Shown one piece after another: positions 35,353 to 44,052 of a DNA stretch of 64,000 nt (its first letter is position 1; each line of letters starts with the position of its first letter). Origin of the DNA: an uncultured Bacillota bacterium (GTDB lineage Bacteria; Bacillota_I; Bacilli_A; RF39; UBA660). The stretch is from assembly GCA_948466255.1 (NCBI GenBank), contig CAOJZV010000004.1:1-64000 (forward strand), written 5' to 3'. The translations under genes were made by a program, and so were the position numbers. The notes beneath the pieces are model-generated. The model made no database searches. It was not told where the DNA came from and saw nothing but the letters and a program-made list of their open reading frames with translations.

Positions 35353-35392
35353 ATAAAGTAGATTATAAAATCTGCTTTTTTCATGGTATAAT
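35353..35392. repeat. 40-bp terminator-promoter repeat, copy 2
   Basis: Exact copy of 33257-33296. Here it ends the ABC operon and supplies the TGGTATAAT box for the small gene at 35431. Confidence 0.95.
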
Positions 35393-35430
35393 AGGGATAA
35401 ATAATAGTAAATTGCAAGGGAGATGAATTT

Positions 35431-35813
35431 ATGAATTTAAAAAGACTGACATTGGAAGAATATCAAAAAAAATAACTAAATCATATTTGGAAGAATGCTT
35501 GGAAAATGGGACTGCTGAATATTATGTTGTTAATTATAATGGAGAAGAGCATCAATTTTTCTTTTATAAGCATAATTGTGTAGCCGATATTTGCGTTGAA
35601 GAAAAGTCTTCAAATAGTTTGTTTGATTATGCAGAAGCAATGAATGAAGTTTTCTCTTTTTTAAAGAAAAAAGGTTTTAAGACAATCAGAATAACTTTGT
35701 CAAATGACTTCTTTGTTGAAAGAAATGACTTAGCTAGAGAATACGGTTTCAAAGAAGTTGGAAGAGAAAAAATTGCAGAAAGAAACTTTATTCATTATGA
35801 AAGGAAATTGTAA
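35431..35813 (+). pseudogene. Small GNAT-like protein gene, frameshifted at an A8 tract
   Basis: ATG 35431 has a good ribosome site (AGGGAG) but the frame stops at 35473-35475 after MNLKRLTLEEYQKK. The continuation SYLEECLENGTAEYYVVNYNG...YERKL is in another frame. The two join at eight As (35465-35472); nine As would give one protein of about 127 residues (or six As, one codon shorter). The C-terminal part (LAREYGFKEVGREKI) resembles the end of GNAT acetyltransferases. Real mutation, slippage-dependent expression or assembly error cannot be separated here. Confidence 0.65.
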
Positions 35814-35843
35814 AATTGCAATTTATAAAGGAGATTAAGTAAT

Positions 35844-36086
35844 ATGCATAAGGAAACGTTATTATCCAATATAGATAAACTCCACACTACTGAATTAGGT
35901 GTTTTAAGAATAAAGAAGAACTTAAAACTAGATACTGATGATGTAGTAGGATACCTTAAAAATAAAATATTAGATAAAAATTGTTATATATATAAACAAG
36001 GCAAGAATTGGTACTGCGAAATAGATAATATAAAAATAACTATCAATTCATATAGTTATACAATTATAACCGCACATTTTATTTAA
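35844..36086 (+). CDS. DUF3781 family protein
   Basis: 80 residues matching DUF3781: KLHTTELGVLRIKKNLKLDTDDVVGYLKNKI, then GKNWYCEIDNIKITINSYSYTIITAH. Function unknown. AAAGGAG precedes the ATG. It is one of a run of small accessory proteins that lie close together on one strand. Confidence 0.85.
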   Translation: MHKETLLSNIDKLHTTELGVLRIKKNLKLDTDDVVGYLKNKILDKNCYIYKQGKNWYCEIDNIKITINSYSYTIITAHFI

Positions 36087-36105
36087 TATGAAAAGGAGAA
36101 TTAAT

Positions 36106-36744
36106 ATGGCTTTTGATTATAAAAAAGAATATAAGGAATTTTATATGCCTAAAAACAAACCTAGTATTGTAACAGTTCCTAAAATGAATTATATTGCTGT
36201 AAGAGGAAAAGGTAATCCAAACGATGAAGATAGTGAATATAAAAAGTCAATTGGATTATTATATGCAATTGCATTTACAATTAAAATGTCATATAAAGGA
36301 AACTATAATATAGATGGGTATTTCCAGTATGTTGTTCCACCTTTAGAAGGGTTTTGGTGGCAAGATAATACTGAGGGCATTGATTATAACAGAAAAGATG
36401 ACATGCAGTTTATTTCTATTATCAGACTTCCAGATTTTGTCACTAAAAAAGATTTTGATTGGGCGATAGAAGAAGCAACTAAAAAGAAAAACACTGATTT
36501 TTCTAAAGTGGAATTTTTAACTTACGACGAAGGACTATGCGTACAATGCATGCATATTGGTTCTTATGATGATGAGCCAGCTACTATTAATTTAATGCAT
36601 AAATTTATGGAAGAAAACGGATATGAACTTGATATAACAAATACTAGATTTCATCATGAGATTTATTTAAGTGATCCAAGAAGATGTGATGTAAGCAAAT
36701 TAAAAACAGTTGTTAGACATCCAATTAAAAAGATTAATGGATAG
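36106..36744 (+). CDS. GyrI-like small-molecule-binding protein
   Basis: 212 residues from ATG 36106 (AAAGGAGAATTAAT upstream). Full-length GyrI-like domain: VTVPKMNYIAVRGKGNPND, LYAIAFTIKMSYKG, YVVPPLEGFWWQ and CVQCMHIGSYDDEP. Such stand-alone proteins bind or hydrolyse small hydrophobic or cyclopropanoid compounds and are often linked with drug response. The start of the next gene overlaps its stop. Confidence 0.87.
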   Translation: MAFDYKKEYKEFYMPKNKPSIVTVPKMNYIAVRGKGNPNDEDSEYKKSIGLLYAIAFTIKMSYKGNYNIDGYFQYVVPPLEGFWWQDNTEGIDYNRKDDMQFISIIRLPDFVTKKDFDWAIEEATKKKNTDFSKVEFLTYDEGLCVQCMHIGSYDDEPATINLMHKFMEENGYELDITNTRFHHEIYLSDPRRCDVSKLKTVVRHPIKKING

Positions 36745-37003
36745 TGATAGTTATATGAAAACAGATTTAAGGAAAATACCTGGTGTTGGCGAAAGAACAA
36801 GAGAGTCTTTAATTAATATTGGTATCAGATGTGTTGAAGATTTAAAGGGTAAAGATCCTTTAGAGCTTTATGAAATGGACTGTAAAGAAAAAGGTTTTAA
36901 AGAAGATAGATGCCAATTATATTTATTTAGAATGGCTGTATATTATGCTGAAAATGAAGTACATGATAAAGAAAAATTAAAATGGTGGTATTGGAAAGAT
37001 TAA
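36737..37003 (+). CDS. Cdd1-family helix-hairpin-helix protein
   Basis: About 88 residues. Helix-hairpin-helix LRKIPGVGERTRESLINIGI, then the Cdd1 (pathogenicity locus) signature DLKGKDPLELYEMDCKEKG and RCQLYLFRMAVYYAE, ending KWWYWKD. Probably binds nucleic acid or serves as a protein adaptor; function unknown. ATG 36737 overlaps the GyrI-like stop codon; ATG 36755 is an alternative. Confidence 0.82.
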   Translation: MDSDSYMKTDLRKIPGVGERTRESLINIGIRCVEDLKGKDPLELYEMDCKEKGFKEDRCQLYLFRMAVYYAENEVHDKEKLKWWYWKD

Positions 37004-37091
37004 ATATGTACACATTTTTAAATAAATATGATAATATATTATATGGTTTATGGTAGCTTCCCATTAATATAGTTCCGTTAGGAGGTTTATT

Positions 37092-37337
37092 ATGAATAAT
37101 GAACATTGTCCTTGTTGTCCAAACAATTGTCATAAAGATAATTTAAAATGTGGACGTGGGCACGATTATTTTAGTAGTGATAATAGTGATTCTAAATTAA
37201 ATAATTTGGAAGATGAAGTTATTGCTGACTTAAGAAGATGTGGACATATGCTACATCATCATGGTGAGTTACAAATTGACAATATTTCAGAAGAAGAATT
37301 AAAAACACTACATGAATTATTATCAAAAATTTTATAA
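37092..37337 (+). CDS. Small Cys/His-rich protein
   Basis: 81 residues with AGGAGG nine bases before the ATG. The N-terminus HCPCCPNNCHKDNLKCGRGH has five Cys and three His, a likely metal site. The second half is helical with CGHMLHHHGE followed by an acidic Leu-rich helix. No family recognised. It has its own terminator. Confidence 0.75.
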   Translation: MNNEHCPCCPNNCHKDNLKCGRGHDYFSSDNSDSKLNNLEDEVIADLRRCGHMLHHHGELQIDNISEEELKTLHELLSKIL

Positions 37338-37350
37338 TAATTTTAATTAA

Positions 37351-37377
37351 AGGCTAGCTACTTATAGCTGGCTTTTT
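37351..37377 (+). terminator. Terminator of the Cys/His-rich gene
   Basis: AGGCTAGCTA/TAGCTGGCTT with G-T pairs, then T-run. Confidence 0.75.
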
Positions 37378-37442
37378 GCTTACAAAAGTGTAAGGTTATA
37401 ATTCAAAATTTTGTTGTATAATAAATTTGGAAGGTGGTTAGT

Positions 37443-38558
37443 ATGAATTACATGTCAAGTATTAATGCAGCGGTGCTTATTTTTCCTTTTATTGCACTAT
37501 TAATTACAATGCCTTTTATATTAAGTCAGTATCACAAATATGGTTCGGTTTCATTTTTTAAATCAGTAATAATTTATTTATTTGTATTTTATTTGTTATG
37601 TGCTTATTTTTTAGTTATTTTGCCACTTCCTAAAATAAGTGAGGTAGCTATGATGACAAGCCCAAGAACACAATTAATTCCGTTTGATTTTGTAATAGAT
37701 TTTATTAAAAATTCTTCTTTCGATATTACGAATATTCATACTTATTTGAAGGCTTTAAAGGAATCATATTTTTATGTACCAATATTTAATATTTTACTGA
37801 CATTACCTTTTGGAATGTTTTTAAGATATTATTTTAAATGTGATTTAACAAAAGTTATTGTTTATACTTTTTTACTTAGTTTATTTTTTGAATTAACACA
37901 GCTTAGCGGATTATATTTTATTTATCCAAGAGGTTATAGATTATTTGATGTTGATGATTTAATTTTAAATACTTTAGGTGGAGTTGTAGGCTATTTAATG
38001 TGCAAACCTTTTATGAAAATACTTCCTAAAATAGATGAAGTTAATGAAGATGCGATGGAAAAGGGAATGAAAATTTCAGGGTTTAGAAGAATAAACGCAC
38101 TTTTCCTTGATTTATTTATATTTTTAATAATAGAGATTTTAGTAATTATAACTTTTGGGGATCATATTTATTTAAATCTAGGTGTGGCATTTATGTATTA
38201 TTTTGTAATTCCACTATTTTTAGGCACAAGCACACCAGCTAAGAAATTTTTAAATATTGCAGTTTTAGATTATAATAATAAAAAGAATATTCCAAGATTA
38301 TTTTTAAGAAAATTTTTGATAATTTTTATTTATTTTGTTATTCCAATTATTATATTTGAAACCTTAACATTAATTCAAAACGATTATGTTAGGGAATTTG
38401 GTGGATTAATAATTTTACTTGGTTTATTTTTATTCTATTTTATTTCAGTTATAAAATATTTGTTTACAGGCAAAGAAATGTTGTATGAAAAATTAAGTAA
38501 AACTAGACTAGTAAGTACAATTAAGCCTAACTCAAGTGATGTTTCGTGTACAAATTAG
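37443..38558 (+). CDS. VanZ-RDD fusion membrane protein
   Basis: 371 residues from ATG 37443 (GGAAGGTGG upstream). Residues 1-190 are a VanZ domain (IPFDFVIDFI..., FNILLTLPFGMFLRYYF, FELTQLSGLYFI...DVDDLILNTLGGVVGYL). Residues 210-360 are an RDD domain (GFRRINALFLDLFIFLIIEIL, then GTSTPAKKFLNIAVLDYNNKKNIPRLFLRKF). The fusion occurs in Firmicutes; function is unknown but linked to envelope or glycopeptide tolerance. Second VanZ in the window. Its 3' end overlaps the promoter region of the next gene. Confidence 0.87.
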   Translation: MNYMSSINAAVLIFPFIALLITMPFILSQYHKYGSVSFFKSVIIYLFVFYLLCAYFLVILPLPKISEVAMMTSPRTQLIPFDFVIDFIKNSSFDITNIHTYLKALKESYFYVPIFNILLTLPFGMFLRYYFKCDLTKVIVYTFLLSLFFELTQLSGLYFIYPRGYRLFDVDDLILNTLGGVVGYLMCKPFMKILPKIDEVNEDAMEKGMKISGFRRINALFLDLFIFLIIEILVIITFGDHIYLNLGVAFMYYFVIPLFLGTSTPAKKFLNIAVLDYNNKKNIPRLFLRKFLIIFIYFVIPIIIFETLTLIQNDYVREFGGLIILLGLFLFYFISVIKYLFTGKEMLYEKLSKTRLVSTIKPNSSDVSCTN

Positions 38559-38596
38559 CTTTGACATTATATAGTTGTAGTGAAAGGAGAAATTTT

Positions 38597-39304
38597 ATGA
38601 ATCAAGAAAAAATAGGAAAGTTTATTGCTTTAAGACGTAAAGAAATGAATTTAACACAAGCTGATTTGGCTGAAAGGTTAGGAGTTACTGATAGATCTAT
38701 TTCAAACTGGGAAAATGGTAAATGCATGCCTGATTATTCTTTATTAATTCCTTTAAGCAAAGAGCTTGATGTTTCAGTTAATGATTTAATTAGTGGTGAA
38801 ATACTTGATAAAAATAATTACGAAAAAAAATGTGATGAAAATATTATTAATGTAATAGGGGAGCAAGAAAGAAGACTAAATAAAAGAAATATGATTATTG
38901 GTTTTGTTATTTTTGTTATTGGATTTTTAATTATGCTGTCTGCAATAATGATATTTCCTTCAGAAAGTAGTTGGAGTTCTATATATTCTATATTTGGAGC
39001 TATTGTTACAACTATAGGTTTCACACTTATTTTTAGGAAACTTAATTTTAGATATAGAATAGCTTTTTTATTCATTTTAATTGCTTTTCTATTTTTGATA
39101 GATTTTGTGAATGTCAAATTAAATAGTAAGGCTCCAATGTTTTCGATGTATACAACAACTATAGATGATACAATTTTATATGATACACCTTTTTATGATG
39201 TTTATAGATGCAGGAAAAATAGTAAAGATGAATATTATGTAATTGTTTCTAATCATGAGTATGATGAAAAGTATATTATGAATTTTTGTAAGACAAATCA
39301 TTAG
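38597..39304 (+). CDS. XRE HTH protein with membrane segments
   Basis: 235 residues from ATG 38597, behind AAAGGAGAAATTTT. HTH at 1-65 (IALRRKEMNLTQADLAERLGVTDRSISNWENGKCMPD), linker, then three membrane helices (about 100-180) and an extracytoplasmic tail. Like the protein at 32150, a DNA-binding module tethered to the membrane. Follows the VanZ-RDD gene and may control it. Confidence 0.83.
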   Translation: MNQEKIGKFIALRRKEMNLTQADLAERLGVTDRSISNWENGKCMPDYSLLIPLSKELDVSVNDLISGEILDKNNYEKKCDENIINVIGEQERRLNKRNMIIGFVIFVIGFLIMLSAIMIFPSESSWSSIYSIFGAIVTTIGFTLIFRKLNFRYRIAFLFILIAFLFLIDFVNVKLNSKAPMFSMYTTTIDDTILYDTPFYDVYRCRKNSKDEYYVIVSNHEYDEKYIMNFCKTNH

Positions 39305-39316
39305 GTTTGTCTTTTT
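39291..39316 (+). terminator. Terminator of the HTH-membrane gene
   Basis: AGACAAA/TTTGTCT overlapping the stop codon, with five Ts. Confidence 0.75.
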
Positions 39317-39353
39317 AACTTTTTTCTAGTAAAATTATAGTAGGGTGAAGAAT

Positions 39354-40334
39354 ATGTTGGATGAAATAAAAAAATTACCTAAGGTAGAATTACATTTACA
39401 TTTAGATGGTTCTGTTTCTAAAGAGCTGGCAAGTAAATTATCAGGTTTATCAGAAGATGAAGTATTATCTAAAATGGCCGCACCTTCAAAATGTGAAAAT
39501 CTAAGTGAATATTTAACTAGATTTGATTTACCTATTAGTTTAATGCAGACTAAAGAAAATCTTTATTTAATCGCAAAAGATTTAGTGGATAGACTTGAAA
39601 AAGAATCTATTATTTATGCGGAAATTCGTTTCGCACCAATGTTTCATACAAAAGAAGGACTTTCTTACTCTGAAATTATAGAATCGGTGTTAGAGGGTTT
39701 AAAAACAAATTCTAATGTTAATACTAATTTAATTTTGTGTATGATGAGAGGAATGAGCATAGAAGATAATTTGAAAACATTAGACTGTGCTTATGAATAT
39801 TTAAATAAAGGAGTGTGCGGGGTTGATTTAGCAGGCTCTGAAGATAAATATCCATTAGAATTATATACAGAACTTTTTAAAGCTGCGAAAAAGAGAAATA
39901 TTCCTTTTACTATTCACGCAGGGGAAAATGGTCCAGCTAGTGAGATTAAAAAAGCAATAGAACTGGGCGCAAAAAGAATTGGCCATGGAACATCGGCTAT
40001 AGGTAGTGAAGAAGTACTTGATTTAATTAGAAAAAATGAAATTTTATTAGAAATTTGTCCGACTAGTAATGTTCAGACAAATGCGGTTAGTACATATGAT
40101 AAACATCCGATATATGAATTTTATAAAAAAAGAATACTATTTAATATTAATACAGATAATACTACAGTATCTAATATTACTCTTAATGATGAGTATTTGA
40201 AATTATATAATACTTTTAATTTTGAAACCCATGATTATATAAAAATGAATGAAGATGCGGTAAAACATTCCTTTGCTAGTGATAATTTAAAAGAAAAATT
40301 GTTAGATGTTTTAAAAGAGTATAATAATTTGTAA
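39354..40334 (+). CDS. add: Adenosine deaminase
   Basis: 326 residues from ATG 39354. Zinc and catalytic motifs are in order: VELHLHLDGSVS, YAEIRFAP, TIHAGENG (catalytic Glu and zinc His), IGHGTS and FNINTDNTTVS (the usual NTDDP Asp pair appears as TDN). It converts adenosine to inosine in purine salvage. Monocistronic. Confidence 0.9.
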   Translation: MLDEIKKLPKVELHLHLDGSVSKELASKLSGLSEDEVLSKMAAPSKCENLSEYLTRFDLPISLMQTKENLYLIAKDLVDRLEKESIIYAEIRFAPMFHTKEGLSYSEIIESVLEGLKTNSNVNTNLILCMMRGMSIEDNLKTLDCAYEYLNKGVCGVDLAGSEDKYPLELYTELFKAAKKRNIPFTIHAGENGPASEIKKAIELGAKRIGHGTSAIGSEEVLDLIRKNEILLEICPTSNVQTNAVSTYDKHPIYEFYKKRILFNINTDNTTVSNITLNDEYLKLYNTFNFETHDYIKMNEDAVKHSFASDNLKEKLLDVLKEYNNL

Positions 40335-40361
40335 ACTAAGGTTTTTACAGTAATAGTTTTC

Positions 40362-40391
40362 TTGACAATGAGCCTTGATAATATATATAAT
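40362..40391 (+). promoter_or_regulatory. Promoter of the pseudopilin gene
   Basis: TTGACA (40362-40367), 18-bp spacer, TATAAT (40386-40391). Confidence 0.8.
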
Positions 40392-40410
40392 CATAATAGA
40401 GGTGAAATAG

Positions 40411-40812
40411 ATGAATAGAAAAGGATTTACATTAGTTGAAGTGCTGGCAGTGGTTGTGATTCTTGGGATAATTGGAGTTATAACGGTCCCTTTTATTATG
40501 AATATTATTAACAAATCTAAAAGAGACACTTTTGTAGATTCTTCTAGGTTTTTAGTTAAGGCAGCTAGTCAATATCGTAGCAATGCAATAATGAATCATA
40601 CAGATAGGACTTTAAATATTAATTTTGCAAAGGATAAATGTCCTTTAGAGGTTTCTGGACAATTACCTGATTCAGGAAATTTGAAAATGGATGAAAATGG
40701 GAATGTTGAGCTTAGAATTTGGAGTGATAAAGCGGGAATATGCGTGGGAAAGAATCTTAATTCTAGTGAAGTAAAAATTATAGATATAGATAAAAATGGT
40801 TGTCATTTATAA
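40411..40812 (+). CDS. Type IV pseudopilin-like protein
   Basis: 133 residues with a class III signal: short basic leader MNRKG, cleavage before Phe in KGFTLVEVLAVVVILGIIG, then a hydrophobic alpha-1 helix and an exported C-terminal domain with Cys residues. ComGC/PilA-like; it needs a prepilin peptidase and an assembly ATPase that are not in this window. A lone pilin gene 27 bp before uppS is unusual and may be co-transcribed with it. Confidence 0.85.
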   Translation: MNRKGFTLVEVLAVVVILGIIGVITVPFIMNIINKSKRDTFVDSSRFLVKAASQYRSNAIMNHTDRTLNINFAKDKCPLEVSGQLPDSGNLKMDENGNVELRIWSDKAGICVGKNLNSSEVKIIDIDKNGCHL

Positions 40813-40839
40813 AATGATATTTTGAAAGTGAGATAGAAA

Positions 40840-41568
40840 ATGAATAATAATTTAAAGATACCTAATCATGTAGCTATTATTGTTGATGGAAATGGTAGAT
40901 GGGCTATTGAAAAAGGTTTAAATCGTAGTAAGGGTCATGAAGCCGGATTTATAAATCTGCAAAAACTAACAGTTTATATGTATTCTAAAGGTGTGAAATA
41001 TATAAGTGCATATTTATTTTCGACTGAAAATTTTAAACGTAGTGAAAAAGAAGTAAATTTTTTAATGAATTTGTTAACGGGCAAATTAAAAGAAATTTTA
41101 GATTTTTGTCATCATGAAAAAATTCATGCGTTCTTTTCTGGCAGAAAAGATAAACTTAGTAATAAAGTAATAGAAGCTATGAATAAAATAGAACAAGAAA
41201 CTAATAAATATAAAGATAGATATTTTAATATTTGTTTTAACTATGGTGGCCATGCAGAAATAGTTGATGCAACTAAAAAAATAGTTCAGGATGTAGAAAA
41301 TGGTAAATTAGATATTGATTTATTAGATGAAAATATTTATTCAAAATATTTATATCGTGATTTACCACCTGTAGATTTAATGATTAGAACGAGTGGGGAA
41401 AAAAGAATAAGTAACTTTCTATTATGGCAATGTTCATATGCTGAATTTTATTTTGTAGATACTTATTTTCCAGATTTTAAAGAAAAAGAATTTGATCTTG
41501 CTTTAGAAGATTATACAAAAAGAGATCGTAGATTTGGAGGAATCGATTATGACAAAAAGAGTAATTAG
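40840..41568 (+). CDS. uppS: Isoprenyl transferase (undecaprenyl diphosphate synthase)
   Basis: 242 residues with VAIIVDGNGRWA (catalytic Asp), FSTENFKRS, FNYGG and RTSGEKRISNFLLWQ. It makes the C55 lipid carrier for wall polymers. It starts the conserved uppS-cdsA-rseP block. The next gene begins 20 bp before its stop. Confidence 0.93.
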   Translation: MNNNLKIPNHVAIIVDGNGRWAIEKGLNRSKGHEAGFINLQKLTVYMYSKGVKYISAYLFSTENFKRSEKEVNFLMNLLTGKLKEILDFCHHEKIHAFFSGRKDKLSNKVIEAMNKIEQETNKYKDRYFNICFNYGGHAEIVDATKKIVQDVENGKLDIDLLDENIYSKYLYRDLPPVDLMIRTSGEKRISNFLLWQCSYAEFYFVDTYFPDFKEKEFDLALEDYTKRDRRFGGIDYDKKSN

Positions 41569-42349
41569 TGCGATAGTGGCATTATTAATTTTAGTGCCAA
41601 TTATATTAAAAGGTGGATGGATTTTTAATTTTGCAGCTTATATCATTTCTTTACTTTGTTTAAAAGAATTTATAGATGCTAAAAGTAAGAAAAAACCAGT
41701 ACCATTTATTATGGGACTTATGGCTTATATATTTATATCACTAATAATTTTGGTGGATGTAACTTCATCATCAACTTTATTTAGTTTAGACTTTCGTGTT
41801 ATAGCTGCACTTTTTATTGCTTTTTTACTACCTGTAGTTTTATATCACGATCAAAAGAAATATAGTATTACTGATGCATTTTATATGTTAGGTGGAGTAT
41901 TATTTTTAGGTATATCTATGGCGTTATTAATTATGCTTAGATATATCGATTTAAAAATATTTGTTTTCTTATTTACAATAACTATTACGACTGATATTTT
42001 TGCTTATTTAACAGGAATGCTTATTGGTAAACATAAATTACTTCCGGAAATTTCCCCTAAGAAAACATGGGAAGGTTTAATAGGTGGAACTATAATGGGC
42101 GTATTTGTAAGTAGTATGTTTTATTTAACTTGTATTGATCCAAATATTTCTATTTTAGTTTTACTTGCTAGCTGTACGTTCCTATCACTACTTGGACAAT
42201 TTGGTGATTTGGTTTTCTCAGCTATGAAACGCTATTTTGGAATTAAGGATTTTTCTGGTATTATGCCTGGACATGGTGGGGTGCTAGATAGATTAGATAG
42301 TATTATATTTGTTGTACTTGGATTTATATTTTTTATAAATATTTTATAG
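41549..42349 (+). CDS. cdsA: Phosphatidate cytidylyltransferase
   Basis: 266 residues from ATG 41549 (TTGGAGGAATCGATT upstream). Seven or so membrane helices and the CdsA signature QFGDLVFSAMKR...KDFSGIMPGHGGVLDRLDS. It makes CDP-diacylglycerol for phospholipids. Coupled to uppS by overlap and followed by rseP after nine bases. Confidence 0.93.
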   Translation: MTKRVISAIVALLILVPIILKGGWIFNFAAYIISLLCLKEFIDAKSKKKPVPFIMGLMAYIFISLIILVDVTSSSTLFSLDFRVIAALFIAFLLPVVLYHDQKKYSITDAFYMLGGVLFLGISMALLIMLRYIDLKIFVFLFTITITTDIFAYLTGMLIGKHKLLPEISPKKTWEGLIGGTIMGVFVSSMFYLTCIDPNISILVLLASCTFLSLLGQFGDLVFSAMKRYFGIKDFSGIMPGHGGVLDRLDSIIFVVLGFIFFINIL

Positions 42350-42358
42350 GAGGCTGAA

Positions 42359-43396
42359 ATGACATTATTATATTTTATTATCATACTAGGTGTAATTATA
42401 TTTATTCATGAACTTGGACATTTTATATTTGCTAAAAAGTCAGGAATATATGTTTATGAATTTTCGCTTGGTATGGGACCTAGAATTTTCAAATTCAATC
42501 GTAAAAATGATGAAACGGATTACTGTTTAAGATTATTCCCAATTGGTGGATTTGTCCAAATGGCTGGTGAAGAAATCAATGATGATGAATATGTACCAAA
42601 GGATAAGAAATTTTCTAGCAAAACTTTCTGGCAAAAATTTATGACAGTTATTGCGGGGATTATGATGAATTTCCTTTTGGCTATCATTTTATTATTTATC
42701 GTTGGACTGATTAATGGAGCACCGCAAAATAAGGCAATAGTTGGAACTATTGATCCTAATTATCCTGCATATACATCAGGACTTCAAGATGGAGATAAAA
42801 TTTTAAAAGTAAATGGTAGAAATGCGAATACTACTGATAAATTAACTTTACAGCTTCAAGTTTTCCAAGGTGAGAATATCGATATGGAAGTTGAAAGAAA
42901 TGGGGCGGTTAAAACTATAAAACTTACTCCAAAAGAAGACGAAGTAGATGGGCAAAAAACATATCGTTATGGTTTCCAAATAGAAGATGAAGTTGAGTAT
43001 GGCTTTTTCCCAGCTTTAAAATATGCATTTACAAAAACATTTAGTTTAATTCATCAAATGATATTTATAATTTGGTATTTAATTACTGGACAATTAGAAC
43101 TGGGTTCATTAGCTGGTCCTGTTGGTATTTATAGTGTGGTTGGAAGCGCTGCTTCAAGTGGTTTAGTTTCACTTTTATATTTGACTGCTTATATTAGTAT
43201 CAACGTTGGATTTATTAATTTACTTCCAATTCCAGCATTTGATGGAGGAAGATTATTATTCTTAATCATTGAGAAAATTAAGGGTAGTCCAGTAGATCCT
43301 AAGTTAGAAAATACAATTCATACAATTGGATTCTTCTTACTCATGGCATTAATGATTTTGATTACATATAATGATGTAATAAGACTTATAAAATAG
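42359..43396 (+). CDS. rseP: Site-2 intramembrane zinc protease RseP/RasP
   Basis: 345 residues. Zinc motif HELGH in the first helix, one PDZ domain (about 125-195: AYTSGLQDGDKILKVNG), and the second active-site helix NLLPIPAFDGGR. It cleaves membrane-anchored anti-sigma factors and signal peptides. End of the uppS-cdsA-rseP operon. Confidence 0.93.
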   Translation: MTLLYFIIILGVIIFIHELGHFIFAKKSGIYVYEFSLGMGPRIFKFNRKNDETDYCLRLFPIGGFVQMAGEEINDDEYVPKDKKFSSKTFWQKFMTVIAGIMMNFLLAIILLFIVGLINGAPQNKAIVGTIDPNYPAYTSGLQDGDKILKVNGRNANTTDKLTLQLQVFQGENIDMEVERNGAVKTIKLTPKEDEVDGQKTYRYGFQIEDEVEYGFFPALKYAFTKTFSLIHQMIFIIWYLITGQLELGSLAGPVGIYSVVGSAASSGLVSLLYLTAYISINVGFINLLPIPAFDGGRLLFLIIEKIKGSPVDPKLENTIHTIGFFLLMALMILITYNDVIRLIK

Positions 43397-43417
43397 GAGT
43401 ATCGAACTCCTTTTTTT
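43395..43417 (+). terminator. Terminator after rseP
   Basis: AGGAGT/ACTCCT hairpin and seven Ts. Confidence 0.85.
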
Positions 43418-43460
43418 ATTGGAAATTATATGTTATAATTAGGTAAATGGAGGTTTAATA

Positions 43461-43721
43461 ATGAAAAGAGATTTTAGTTATGATGAGATAGATTCATTAG
43501 TAAATGCTTTTAGTGAAGAAGAATTTAGTATGCTTAAAGAAGCCATCAATGAAAGAAATTTGGAAGAGTACGGTGTAGGTATAGGCGAAATCGATCTTGA
43601 TAATAGAGTTGTTGATACTAGTAAAAATAGAAATCTAGAGGAAAAGTCTACTACTAGTTTCATGCCAAGTGCACCAAAAATATTTTATATAAGATCTAAT
43701 GGTAGAATTGGGAAACGTTAA
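43461..43721 (+). CDS. Small hypothetical protein
   Basis: 86 residues, acidic N-terminal helical part (YDEIDSLVNAFSEEEFSMLKEAI) and a basic C-terminus (YIRSNGRIGKR). No family recognised. GGAGG precedes the ATG and TGTTATAAT lies upstream (43431-43439), so it is a credible monocistronic gene. Confidence 0.7.
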   Translation: MKRDFSYDEIDSLVNAFSEEEFSMLKEAINERNLEEYGVGIGEIDLDNRVVDTSKNRNLEEKSTTSFMPSAPKIFYIRSNGRIGKR

Positions 43722-43770
43722 TAAAAAAATTTTATAGAAATATAATATTTATATCAATTTTCCTTTTTAG

Positions 43771-43825
43771 GGTATAATATGTTATTCAATTTGGTAAATT
43801 TGCTTAAGGCGAATTTACCTTTTTT
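43771..43825 (+). ncRNA. Tiny promoter-terminator unit (possible sRNA)
   Basis: GGTATAAT (-10, 43771-43778) is followed within 15 bases by a strong hairpin GGTAAATTTGC/GCGAATTTACC and six Ts (43793-43825). Any transcript would be about 40 nt. It could be a decayed leader, an sRNA or a terminator protecting the toxin gene. Confidence 0.35.
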
Positions 43826-43970
43826 GTATTGGAAAAATATGCGAAAATACCAAATTTGTTATTTGACTATTATAATGCAATAGTTTAAATTATTTTCTCG
43901 TGGAAATATTGTAACCGCTATCGGTGCTTGCCTTTCAGTTCAGGGGGTTCTCTGAAGGGAGGCGATGTTT

Positions 43971-44051
43971 ATGAGTAAGAAAGATTTTTTAATCGTAGTA
44001 TTACTGATAATCATTATTTTGTTAATTAGTCTTCTTTGGAAGTTTATTTAA
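43971..44051 (+). CDS. Candidate type I toxin peptide, 26 residues
   Basis: MSKKDFLIVVLLIIIILLI and SLLWKFI: a charged N-terminus, one membrane helix and a basic end, as in small holin-like or Fst/TxpA/BsrG-type toxins. The ribosome site GGGAGGCGAT is strong but can pair with an upstream CCTTTCAG (43931-43938 against CTGAAGGG), a translation-limiting leader typical of such toxins. A convergent antisense promoter and terminator lie just downstream. Confidence 0.68.
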   Translation: MSKKDFLIVVLLIIIILLISLLWKFI

Positions 44052-44052
44052 T

